A DNA stretch of 64,000 nt from Flavobacteriales bacterium (GTDB lineage: Bacteria; Bacteroidota; Bacteroidia; Flavobacteriales_D; Sanyastnellaceae). The position numbers and the translations under genes are program-made. Position 1 is the first letter of the stretch. Each line of letters begins with the position of its first letter. Of the stretch, positions 32,676-41,141 are shown one piece after another. The stretch lies in assembly GCA_027491215.1 (NCBI GenBank), contig JAIXWP010000052.1:1-64000 (forward strand), given 5' to 3'. The notes under the pieces were generated by a model. The model searched no databases, was not told the origin of the DNA, and was given only the letters and a program-made list of their open reading frames with translations.

Positions 32676-33793
32676 GTAAAAAGCACATTACGGTTTTAGT
32701 TTCAAATGATCTTGAATTTGATCAACGCGTTGCTAAAGTTTGTGCGACATTAGAAGATATTGGATTTGATATAACCCTTGTGGGCAGGATGCTTCCGACG
32801 AGTAAGGGGGTTAACAGGTCTTATGAAATCAAACGATTTTCATTGTTCTTTCAACGTGGAATGTTCTTTTATGCAGCCCTGAATCTTCGTTTGTTTTTTT
32901 ATCTCTTGTTCAAGAAGACCGATGTCATTTTATCAAATGATTTAGATACACTTTTACCCGCATTCCTCATTTCAAAATGGAGAAGAAAGCAATTAGTATA
33001 TGATAGCCATGAGTATTTTACCGAGGCCGAGGGGCTTACGGGTCGTGGGATTCAGAAATCGGTGTGGCTTTTTATAGAAAAGAATATTTTTCCAAAACTC
33101 AAGAATGTCATTACAGTCAACGATAGCATTGCGTCTATTTATAAAGAAAAATACAGGGTTCCGGTAAAGGTTGTGAGAAATATTCCCATCCTAAAAGATG
33201 CTCCAGTCAAGTCTTTCAGAGAGGAGTTGAATTTACCTACAGATAAAAAAATTATTTTGCTGCAAGGTGCATTTATTGATCCGGATCGCGGAGGAAAGGA
33301 GGCATTGGATGCTATGCAATATTTGGATGATGTACTATTACTCATCATCGGATCAGGGAGAGAAATGCCCTTGCTTCAGGAAATGGCATTAACAGATACT
33401 TACAAGGATAAGGTCAAGATTCTTCCGAAAATGCCATTTGAAGAACTGAGAAAGTACACAATGAGTTGTGATCTGGGCCTAACGCTAGACAAGCCTTTAC
33501 ACCTCAACTATACGCTATCACTTCCCAATAAATTGTTTGATTACATCCATTGTGAAATTCCTGTTCTTGGCTCAAATCTACCCGAGATTCGAAATATCAT
33601 TCAGACATATAATGTGGGATGGTTGGTAGAAGAGGTGACTGGAAAAGCGATTGCGGATGCGGCACTCCAAGCACTGAATGATCCATTATATTCAGAAAAA
33701 AAATCTGCTTGTAAAATCGCGAAAGAGAAGCTGAATTGGCAAAAAGAAGCAGAGGTGCTTCGAGAGATTTATCTTCCTATTTTCAAAAGTTGA
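32672..33793 (+). CDS. GT4-like glycosyltransferase
   Basis: The 373-residue cytoplasmic protein has two Rossmann-type halves. The N-terminal half begins HITVLVSNDLEFDQRVAKVC; the C-terminal half has VVRNIPI, LLQGAFIDPDRGG, LLIIGSGREM and the donor-binding region LPNKLFDYIHCEIPVLGSNLPE, as in GT-B family 4 enzymes. Sugar donor and acceptor are unknown. It converges with the GT2 gene and their ends overlap by 11 nt. The preceding exonuclease gene overlaps its start. Confidence 0.9.
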   Translation: MSKKHITVLVSNDLEFDQRVAKVCATLEDIGFDITLVGRMLPTSKGVNRSYEIKRFSLFFQRGMFFYAALNLRLFFYLLFKKTDVILSNDLDTLLPAFLISKWRRKQLVYDSHEYFTEAEGLTGRGIQKSVWLFIEKNIFPKLKNVITVNDSIASIYKEKYRVPVKVVRNIPILKDAPVKSFREELNLPTDKKIILLQGAFIDPDRGGKEALDAMQYLDDVLLLIIGSGREMPLLQEMALTDTYKDKVKILPKMPFEELRKYTMSCDLGLTLDKPLHLNYTLSLPNKLFDYIHCEIPVLGSNLPEIRNIIQTYNVGWLVEEVTGKAIADAALQALNDPLYSEKKSACKIAKEKLNWQKEAEVLREIYLPIFKS

Positions 33794-34523
33794 GGTAGCG
33801 CTTCCGCATGTATTTCAATGGAATCAAAAGTCGATTAACGGTGAGCCAAAAGAATTTGAGTCTGTGCTTCTTTAATCTTAATTCTTCTTGGTAAAGCTCT
33901 TTTGTAAATCTCTTCGATAGTCCTTGTGCCTCGCAGATGGCAATGGTTGCGTGAATTTGGACTGATGATATTTTTTCTTGAAAAAGTCGTAAGTGGAAAT
34001 CGTAATCTCCTAGAATTTTGTAATCATCATTGAATTTATTTTTTAAAAAAAGAGAATGATGATAGAAGCAGCCTTGTTGATGAAGCGTATTTTTTAAATA
34101 AATAGAAGTATCAAATTTTGATAGGTGAATTGCCGGCACGGCATTATGCTGCCTACCTACATTTTCAACGTTGCCAAAAATCAATAAAGGTGACGAACCC
34201 TTTATTGTTTCTTGAATATTACCTAGAGTATTGTTTGAATACAGTTTATCGTCTGAACCTAGCACGTAGATGTATTCGCCAGTTGCTAGTTCGATTCCTT
34301 TATTTATTGCATCGTAAACTCCGCGATCTTTTTCACTTACTACTTTTTTAACGTCGCTTCCATAGGCGCTGACAATTTCAAGCGTTCTGTCGTTTGAAAG
34401 ACCGTCTATTATAATGATTTCGTAGCTTTCTGAAGATTGGGCTAGAATAGAATCAATACAGGCGCTAATCGTTTTTTCAGAACAATAACTTGGAATTATA
34501 ATGCTGAAAAAGACGTTTCGCAT
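33783..34523 (-). CDS. GT2-family glycosyltransferase
   Basis: The 246-residue GT-A enzyme opens with VFFSIIIPSYCSEKTISACI, followed by IIIIDGLSNDRT, KDRGVYDAINKGIELATGEY and the metal-binding GSDD. This pattern is close to WcaE-type colanic acid enzymes. The ATG at 34523 overlaps the ftsE stop (TAATG), which favours it over the longer frame starting at 34577 and suggests translational coupling to ftsE. Substrate unknown; a role in surface glycan synthesis is likely. Confidence 0.9.
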   Translation of the reverse strand: MRNVFFSIIIPSYCSEKTISACIDSILAQSSESYEIIIIDGLSNDRTLEIVSAYGSDVKKVVSEKDRGVYDAINKGIELATGEYIYVLGSDDKLYSNNTLGNIQETIKGSSPLLIFGNVENVGRQHNAVPAIHLSKFDTSIYLKNTLHQQGCFYHHSLFLKNKFNDDYKILGDYDFHLRLFQEKISSVQIHATIAICEAQGLSKRFTKELYQEELRLKKHRLKFFWLTVNRLLIPLKYMRKRYLNF

Positions 34524-35221
34524 TAGATGTGAGCGAATGAATGATCGTTGGACTCTACAATTGATTTTTCGTTGCAAACAAGGATGCGGCTACTGAATTT
34601 TTGCATTGTGCCGTAGTCGTGCGATGCCATAAGCACTGTTGTACCTGATTTGCTGATGGCAAGAAGTAAGTTTAAAATTTCGAGACTCGTTTGTGGGTCG
34701 AGATTACCCGTAGGCTCATCTGCAAGGATGAGATGCGGCGTGTTGAGTAAAGCTCTTGCGATAGCCACACGTTGTTGTTCTCCTCCGCTCAATTCATGTG
34801 GTAATTTCGATTCTTTTCCCTCGAGCTGCACAAGTTCAAGCACGCTTTCCATTCTGCTGTTAATGGCCTTCTTATCATTCCAGCCAGTAGCACGAAGAAC
34901 AAACTCTAGATTGTCTTGAATGTTTCTGTCCGTCAGCAATTCGAAATCTTGGAATACGATACCCAACTTTCTTCGCAGATAAGGGATTTGCGAGCGCTTT
35001 AGGTTGTTGAGCTCATAACCGCAACAGATGCCAGTGCCTTTGTACAGAGGGAGCTCACCATAAAGGCATTTGAGAAGACTACTTTTTCCACTACCCGTTT
35101 TTCCAATCAGGTATATGAATTCTCCGTTCTCAACTTCAAGATTTACGTCTTCAAGGACAACATTGCCGCCTTGCTGTACGCTTACATTCTCAAGCTTTAT
35201 AACGATTTCTGACTCTAACAT
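34523..35221 (-). CDS. ftsE: Cell division ABC transporter ATP-binding protein FtsE
   Basis: FtsE is the cytoplasmic ATPase that with FtsX links the divisome to peptidoglycan hydrolases. The 232-residue protein shows Walker A GKTGSGKSS, Q-loop FQDFELLTDRNIQDNL, signature LSGGEQQRVAIARALL and Walker B LILADEPTGNLD. The segment LTDRNIQDNLEFVLRATGW is characteristic of FtsE. ftsX is not adjacent, which I believe is usual in this phylum. The GT2 gene is coupled by TAATG. Confidence 0.9.
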   Translation of the reverse strand: MLESEIVIKLENVSVQQGGNVVLEDVNLEVENGEFIYLIGKTGSGKSSLLKCLYGELPLYKGTGICCGYELNNLKRSQIPYLRRKLGIVFQDFELLTDRNIQDNLEFVLRATGWNDKKAINSRMESVLELVQLEGKESKLPHELSGGEQQRVAIARALLNTPHLILADEPTGNLDPQTSLEILNLLLAISKSGTTVLMASHDYGTMQKFSSRILVCNEKSIVESNDHSFAHI

Positions 35222-35241
35222 GTGACATCGAATTAGTAGAA

Positions 35242-35249
35242 CGAAAGTA
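35242..35249 (-). promoter_or_regulatory. Candidate -7 box of ftsE
   Basis: The minus strand reads TACTTTCG, one mismatch from TAnnTTTG, 20 nt before the ftsE ATG. The same octamer occurs upstream of the DAHP synthase gene. Confidence 0.4.
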
Positions 35250-35300
35250 CTAACCCGATAAAACAGAATTTATTCTGTCCTATTTTGTTTTCAACAGACC

Positions 35301-35990
35301 TTAATTGAAGTAGAGCTTGAGTCCTAGGATATCACGATAGATATTATTGACACCGATGGAATAGGTGTCATTTTCTTCTTTTTTCAAAACATCAATGAAA
35401 CCATAGCTGTAGACTAGTTCGACCCGCATTTTATTCTTCCCAGCGGGAATCACATAGGATATTCCGACATCTCCGTTAAAAGCGAAGTTGGCGGTTTTGG
35501 GGTGAATGCTGCTGAATTGATCTGAATTGAAGATAGGTCGTGCGCCAATCATAAAGCTTGGCCAATTCTTCCTTTCTGGATGATACATGAGTGACACAGG
35601 GAGGTCAATGGTCAATGGAAAAATATACCCCTCTTCATCATTAAAGCGTTCTACGTCATATTTGATATGTGCAAGTGCCAAGTTCGCTTCCACTGCTGGG
35701 CGCAAGGTCCATTTACTCCAAGAATATTCATAGAAAATTGCAGCCGAAACTCCAGTTTTATTTACTGGTTCTGATTTCACAATTTTATTTGAATTGGGAA
35801 TGAATTTCGCTTCGGTTTCTGCACGTAGCATCCCATAGATTAATCCCATTGATAGTCCGAAACCATTAGCTACTGCTTTCTTTGGCTTTTTTACTTTTTT
35901 CACTTTAGTAGAGTCTACAGCAAGCGTGTCTTGTGCTAAAGATGCAAGACTTATCATTAAAACGGCAAGTAGTAAGAGTAATTTCTTCAT
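35301..35990 (-). CDS. Outer membrane beta-barrel protein
   Basis: The 229-residue protein has a signal peptide (about 1-20, ending SLAQ), a Lys-rich linker (VKKVKKPKKA) and alternating aromatic/polar strands ending in LGLKLYFN, a C-terminal aromatic typical of outer-membrane barrels assembled by BamA. Its size suggests an 8-10 stranded barrel of the Bacteroidetes porin-like type. No specific function can be inferred. It lies downstream of the M16 peptidase operon but is separated from it by a terminator. Confidence 0.82.
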   Translation of the reverse strand: MKKLLLLLAVLMISLASLAQDTLAVDSTKVKKVKKPKKAVANGFGLSMGLIYGMLRAETEAKFIPNSNKIVKSEPVNKTGVSAAIFYEYSWSKWTLRPAVEANLALAHIKYDVERFNDEEGYIFPLTIDLPVSLMYHPERKNWPSFMIGARPIFNSDQFSSIHPKTANFAFNGDVGISYVIPAGKNKMRVELVYSYGFIDVLKKEENDTYSIGVNNIYRDILGLKLYFN

Positions 35991-35998
35991 GGTAAAAA

Positions 35999-36027
35999 GT
36001 AAAGGCTGTCGGTGGGACAGCCTTTAC
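35999..36027 (-). terminator. Rho-independent terminator of the M16 peptidase operon
   Basis: GTAAAGGCTGTC and GACAGCCTTTAC form a 12-bp stem around GGTGG. On the minus strand it is followed by TTTTTACC. It separates the peptidase genes from the barrel gene at 35301-35990. Confidence 0.88.
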
Positions 36028-36051
36028 AAAAGTATGAATATTTAGATACTA

Positions 36052-38133
36052 TTAATTCGTCTTGAATACAGCATCATCCAATTTTGGATTTATGATGATG
36101 TCACTCACTTGAATGCTGAATTCTTGAGCGCCCATCAATTGCTTTTGAGACACAGGGAATTTAACCCCATTGAATTCTTTGTACTCAAGGAATGTTGTTT
36201 CAACTGTTACTACTTCTTCACCGTCTTTGTTCACAGAAATTGATTTTACTTTCAATCCGCTGTTCACATCATAGTATTCGGTTGTTACATCGCCGTTAGC
36301 ATCCTTTCTTTCGATTACATAGGCATCTTTTCCATCCACTGCACCGATTCCTTTTAAAGTCGCAGTAATGTTATATTTAGGGTAATTGATTTCAAAAAGC
36401 ATGTCTAATTGTTGACGAGCTTCTGCAAGCTCATCTTCGCTCATGTCTGCCTTCTGCCCCATTTGTGAACTTACACCTTTAGTTCCATCAAAAACTTGCT
36501 TCATCATTTCCATGCCATTCATTTGAATAGTCATTGCGATTTTAGCATTGTCTTTTACTTTGATGTTCATGTCAAGTCCCATTGGGCCCATCAAATATTT
36601 ACCTTGCTGTTCGTAAGATTTGATTGCTAGGATTTTATCCTTTCCTCCAATTGCAGTGATATAGTTGTTTAAAACTGTTTCTGAGGTTACTCCTGCTGGA
36701 GCAGCCTTTAGATCTACAAATACAGATCCGTCAGGATTATACATGTCTACTTTTCCTGATGCGGCAAACACATTCAGTTTCTCTGCAATTTCTTTGTTAC
36801 CAACTACAGTTATGTAGCAGTTCTTTGGACGAATGATTTTCTTCGCTAGTGCTTGTACGTCTGCTGCAGTAATTGCATTCAACTTCTGAAGGTACGTCTC
36901 ATAATAGTCTTTTGGAAGACCATATTTCTCGATGTTGTAAGCAAAATTTGCAATTGTCTGTGGACGCTCTAATGATCGAGCAAAGCTACCTGTCATGATG
37001 TTTTTTACAACACTCAATGTGCTATCGGCAACTGGTTCGTTGACCATGCGTTCCATTTCATAAATGAACTGTACGATAGCGCTATCCGTTACTTCGTTTC
37101 TAACACTAGCTCCTGCGCTGAAAGAACCAACAAATTCATCAGCGTCGATAGAAGAGTAAGCACCATAAGTGTAAGCTTTGTCTTCACGAAGATTTTGCAT
37201 TAAACGTGCTTGGAATCCGCTTCCACCTAAGATATTGTTCAATACGTTTGCAGTAATTGCCTCTTGTGTACCAGGCTTCAATTGAATCGGATACGTTACA
37301 TCAATAACGCTCTGAACAGCGCCAGGAACAGGAACGAACGCCACTTGATTAGCAGATGGTTCAGCAGGTGTCTTGTATTTCACTCCTACAACGTTTCCTT
37401 TTGCCCAAGTGCCGAAGTACTTTTGAGCTTGTGTCTTTGCTTCTTCAGGAGAGATGTCACCTACAATTACTAAATAAGACACGTTTGGCTTAACATACTT
37501 ATTGTAGAAACCAACAAGATCATCGCGCTTGATTGCATTGATTGTTTCTTCTGTTTGAAGTTCACCATATGGGTGATCTTTTCCGTACTTAACAACATTA
37601 CCAATTTTTGAGCTGATAGAATTAGGATCGGTTTTCTCACTTGCAAGACCAGAAAGTGTTTGCTTGATAGTTTTTTGTAGTTCTTCTTCTGGGAACGTTG
37701 GGTTCATAAGAACGTCTGACATCAAAGCAAGGAATTGCTCGCTGTGTTTTTTCAAACAACCGCCATAAACACCAGATGATGAAGTGCTAAGGTCTGCTCC
37801 GATGTAATCAATCTTCTCATCAATTTGTGCTTTAGAATAGGTCTTTGTACCTGCGCTCATAAGACCGCCGGCCATCTGCACATAACCTGCATTCGATCCT
37901 TCCAAAATTGGATCGATGTCGAAGTTTACAGAATAAGATACTCGAGGTAATTTATGATTTTCTACAACGATTACCTTAAGACCGTTATCCAATGTGAACA
38001 ATTGATATTGTCCAATTTGAATTTTTGGTGCAGGACCCGCAGGAGGAACGATTGAACGATCCACTTGAGTTGCCTTACATGCAGCAAATGTCATGGCCAC
38101 CGCTGCTAATAATATATAGAGGATATTTTTCAT
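36052..38133 (-). CDS. M16 peptidase-like lipoprotein lacking the zinc motif, with C-terminal LolA-like domain
   Basis: The 693-residue protein has a lipobox ending C19 and two M16-type domains (about 35-250 and 250-480). The position of the HXXEH zinc motif reads AGYVQMAGGLMSAG, so it cannot act alone as a peptidase. The second half has the conserved R/Y substrate-contact region typical of the partner subunit. Residues about 485-693 form an added beta-rich domain (KYLMGPMGLDMNIKV, YYDVNSGLKVKS) that resembles the LolA/LolB-like fold found in Bacteroidota. It is 25 nt after the active M16 gene, forming an obvious heterodimer. Confidence 0.88.
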   Translation of the reverse strand: MKNILYILLAAVAMTFAACKATQVDRSIVPPAGPAPKIQIGQYQLFTLDNGLKVIVVENHKLPRVSYSVNFDIDPILEGSNAGYVQMAGGLMSAGTKTYSKAQIDEKIDYIGADLSTSSSGVYGGCLKKHSEQFLALMSDVLMNPTFPEEELQKTIKQTLSGLASEKTDPNSISSKIGNVVKYGKDHPYGELQTEETINAIKRDDLVGFYNKYVKPNVSYLVIVGDISPEEAKTQAQKYFGTWAKGNVVGVKYKTPAEPSANQVAFVPVPGAVQSVIDVTYPIQLKPGTQEAITANVLNNILGGSGFQARLMQNLREDKAYTYGAYSSIDADEFVGSFSAGASVRNEVTDSAIVQFIYEMERMVNEPVADSTLSVVKNIMTGSFARSLERPQTIANFAYNIEKYGLPKDYYETYLQKLNAITAADVQALAKKIIRPKNCYITVVGNKEIAEKLNVFAASGKVDMYNPDGSVFVDLKAAPAGVTSETVLNNYITAIGGKDKILAIKSYEQQGKYLMGPMGLDMNIKVKDNAKIAMTIQMNGMEMMKQVFDGTKGVSSQMGQKADMSEDELAEARQQLDMLFEINYPKYNITATLKGIGAVDGKDAYVIERKDANGDVTTEYYDVNSGLKVKSISVNKDGEEVVTVETTFLEYKEFNGVKFPVSQKQLMGAQEFSIQVSDIIINPKLDDAVFKTN

Positions 38134-38158
38134 TTCTTCTTAATTGTAAAGTCAAATA

Positions 38159-39484
38159 TTATTTTGAAAGAGCTGGATCGTTAAGGAAATAAATTACCAC
38201 TCTATTTTCAGGGATGTAGAATTTCTGTGCTGCCTTAAGAATGTCTTGCTTTGTTACAGCCAAGTATCTTTGAATCTCTGTATTGATCAAATTAGCTTCG
38301 CCATAATACATGTGGTAGTTTGCTAAACTTTCAGCAATACCGGCTACTGTAGAGTTGCTCTGAATGAAATTGCTTTCAATTTGGTTGCGAAGTTTTTGAA
38401 ATTCTTCTTCAGTGATTTCTTCTTTCTTCACTCTTTCAAATTCAGTATTCATTGCATCTTCAACTTGCTTTGGTTCTACACCCATATTAGCAAGGCTATA
38501 CGCTAGAGTGAGGCCTGGATCTTCGACATTATATGTAAATGCACCGCTGAACAGAGCCACTTGCTTTTCTTCTACCAGTGAACGATTCAAACGTGAGCTT
38601 GCACCTTGTGCAAGCAATTGGTTCAACATGTCTACAGCATAGAATTCAGTGGTTCCTTGAGCTGGGATGTGGTATGCTTGAACAATCATCGGAAGCTGAT
38701 CTTTACCCATAATGGTGTCGCGCACTTCACCTTTATTGATTGGTTCCTTCACTGTTGGGCGAGGAATTTCTTTTGTTCCTTTTGGAATGGTAGAAAAATA
38801 TTTCTTGATCAATTCTTTTGTCTGCTCGATAGTGATATCACCAGCGATAGAAAGTACTGCGTTATTTGGAACATAGAAGGTCTTGTAAAAGTCTATGAAG
38901 TCTTGCTCTTGAGCCGCATTCAAATCTTCCATGCTACCGATGGGAGCCCAGCTGTATGGATGCACATCAAATGCTGCATCAAGCGTAGCACCAAATAGAT
39001 TTCCGTAAGGCTGATTGTCGATACGCTGACGCTTCTCTTCTTTTACAACCTCGCGTTGCGTTTCAATACCAATTTTTTCAACTTTAGCGTGAAGCATTCT
39101 TTCGCTTTCCAACCACAATCCAAGTTCCAGTTGGTTACTTGGTAGAAGTTCGTAGTAGAAGGTACGGTCTTGTGAAGTATTAGCATTTAAGCCACCACCT
39201 GCATTTTCAACGAATTTAGAATATTGACCGCGGCCAATGTTTTCAGACCCTTCAAACAAAAGGTGTTCGAAAAAGTGCGCCATACCTGTGCGTCCAACTG
39301 TTTCATTCTTTGAACCTACATGGTACATCACTGTAACTGCCACTATTGGAGTTGAGTGGTCTTCGTGAAGAATTACGTGTAGACCATTTTTTAGGTCGTA
39401 TTCCTCAAACTTGATGTTTTGAGCCGATGCAGAAAGCCCAATTGTGCAGAGGGCAAGCGTCATCAGTTTGGTGGTTGTTTTCAT
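38159..39484 (-). CDS. M16B zinc metallopeptidase, active subunit
   Basis: The 441-residue exported peptidase has a signal peptide (about 1-21) and the inverted zinc motif HFFEH at 70-74, inside GMAHFFEHLLFEG. A downstream Glu in TQREVVKEEKRQR (about residue 150) completes the zinc site. It resembles PqqL/YmxG-type enzymes that degrade peptides in the periplasm. It starts the two-gene operon; the catalytically dead partner follows. A TATATTCG box about 27 nt before the ATG may be the promoter. Confidence 0.92.
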   Translation of the reverse strand: MKTTTKLMTLALCTIGLSASAQNIKFEEYDLKNGLHVILHEDHSTPIVAVTVMYHVGSKNETVGRTGMAHFFEHLLFEGSENIGRGQYSKFVENAGGGLNANTSQDRTFYYELLPSNQLELGLWLESERMLHAKVEKIGIETQREVVKEEKRQRIDNQPYGNLFGATLDAAFDVHPYSWAPIGSMEDLNAAQEQDFIDFYKTFYVPNNAVLSIAGDITIEQTKELIKKYFSTIPKGTKEIPRPTVKEPINKGEVRDTIMGKDQLPMIVQAYHIPAQGTTEFYAVDMLNQLLAQGASSRLNRSLVEEKQVALFSGAFTYNVEDPGLTLAYSLANMGVEPKQVEDAMNTEFERVKKEEITEEEFQKLRNQIESNFIQSNSTVAGIAESLANYHMYYGEANLINTEIQRYLAVTKQDILKAAQKFYIPENRVVIYFLNDPALSK

Positions 39485-39650
39485 GAATTTTTTTGTAAAA
39501 ATTAGCGAGCGAATATACTTTTTCTTCCTCGTTTTCAGGACAAAGAAGATATGAATGGTTGAAAGTAGGGGCGAGCGGTTCTACTTCGGGATGTTTTCTC
39601 CATCTTTGTCGCAACCAAACAAGACCTTTTTTGACCAATTTATTGGCCTT

Positions 39651-41141
39651 ATGACTTTAGAAATCAATCCTCATCATGAGCTAACCTTAGAGGTTATTGC
39701 TCAATTTATAGCCTCCAACGGCAAGCTAGAGCTTTCAACTGAGGCTAAGCACAAAATCACAACATGTCGTACATACCTCGATAAGCACCAAGCACAATCA
39801 GAAAGTCCGGTCTATGGCATTAATACGGGTTTTGGCTCGCTTTGTAATACTGTGATTGATGATAATGATTTGGAAAAATTGCAGAAGAACCTGCTTCTAT
39901 CACACGCATGTGGAATGGGGGAAGAGGTAGATGTTGAAATAGTGCGTCTGATGCTTTTGTTAAAAGTAAAAGGACTCAGCTATGGACACAGCGGGGTTCA
40001 GCTTTCAACTGTTGAACGCTTAGTTGATTTTTATAATCAGGGAATATATCCAATTGTTTACTCGCAAGGGTCGCTAGGGGCAAGCGGCGATTTAGCTCCT
40101 CTCTCGCACCTATGCCTGCCGCTTTTTGGTGAGGGCGAAGTTTTTTATAAGGGGAAAAAAAGGCCCGCAGCTGAAGTCCTTTCAGAATTGGGTTGGGCCC
40201 CTATTCGCTTAAAGAGTAAAGAAGGACTCGCATTGATTAATGGAACACAATTCATGAGCGCATTTGCTGTGCATTGCTTGTTGCAATCGGAAATCATGCT
40301 TCGTGGTTGCGAAGTCATTGCTGCGATGTCGCTCGAAGCATACGATGGCCGCCCGGAACCATTTGATGATCTAATCCATATGGTCAGAAATCATACTGGA
40401 CAAAGAGAAGTAGCTCGTCGTATGCGCGCTATCCTTTCGGATAGTGAACTCATTAATCAACAAAAAGAACACGTTCAAGATCCATATAGCTTCCGTTGTA
40501 TTCCTCAAGTTCACGGAGCAAGCTGGGATAGTTTCCATCATGCAAAAGATGTTGTGGAAATGGAGATCAATTCGGTTACGGATAATCCAATTATTTTTCC
40601 GGATGAACAACGAATCATCAGTGGCGGAAATTTCCATGGTCAACCATTGGCGCTTGTACTAGATCAATTGGCTATTGCTATGGCAGAGATTGGGAGTATT
40701 TCAGAACGCCGCACGTATAAATTGATCGGTGGTCAAAGAGGATTGCCTGCCTTCCTTGTTTCGAATCCAGGGTTGAATAGTGGATTCATGATTCCGCAAT
40801 ACACTGCGGCAAGTATTGTTTCTCAAAATAAACAGTTGTGCACTCCCGCAAGTGTTGATACCATTGATAGTAGCAACGGTCAAGAAGATCACGTTTCAAT
40901 GGGCGCAAATGCTGCAACGAAATGCCTACGTGTAGTACAAAATGTCAGAAGAATTTTATCCATTGAGTTAATGGCCGCTGGCCAAGGTCTTGAGTTTAGA
41001 AGACCACTTAAGAGTTCTTCGAAAGTAGAATTACTTCATTCGCGCTTAAGAGAAAACGTTCAACCTACCTCAGAGGATCGCTACATGAGCGAAGATCTAA
41101 GAAAGATTGAACGTTCACTTTTTGATTGGCTTACTGCTTAA
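39651..41141 (+). CDS. hutH: Histidine ammonia-lyase
   Basis: HutH converts L-histidine to urocanate and ammonia. With the ATG at 39651 the protein is 496 residues, normal for the family; the longer frame from 39555 adds an atypical leader. The cofactor-forming triad A144-S145-G146 lies in GSLGASGDLAPLSHL. The selectivity pair S84-H85 (LLLSHACGMG) is that of histidine lyases and not the HL or FL of tyrosine or phenylalanine lyases. No hutU, hutI or hutG is nearby, so the pathway is dispersed or the enzyme is used alone. Its end overlaps the convergent T9SS gene by 11 nt. Confidence 0.92.
   Translation: MTLEINPHHELTLEVIAQFIASNGKLELSTEAKHKITTCRTYLDKHQAQSESPVYGINTGFGSLCNTVIDDNDLEKLQKNLLLSHACGMGEEVDVEIVRLMLLLKVKGLSYGHSGVQLSTVERLVDFYNQGIYPIVYSQGSLGASGDLAPLSHLCLPLFGEGEVFYKGKKRPAAEVLSELGWAPIRLKSKEGLALINGTQFMSAFAVHCLLQSEIMLRGCEVIAAMSLEAYDGRPEPFDDLIHMVRNHTGQREVARRMRAILSDSELINQQKEHVQDPYSFRCIPQVHGASWDSFHHAKDVVEMEINSVTDNPIIFPDEQRIISGGNFHGQPLALVLDQLAIAMAEIGSISERRTYKLIGGQRGLPAFLVSNPGLNSGFMIPQYTAASIVSQNKQLCTPASVDTIDSSNGQEDHVSMGANAATKCLRVVQNVRRILSIELMAAGQGLEFRRPLKSSSKVELLHSRLRENVQPTSEDRYMSEDLRKIERSLFDWLTA

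Noticed and set aside
39651-41141. Aromatic amino acid lyase for pigment (flexirubin) synthesis
   Set aside because: The S84-H85 pair points to histidine, and no polyene or ketosynthase genes are adjacent.
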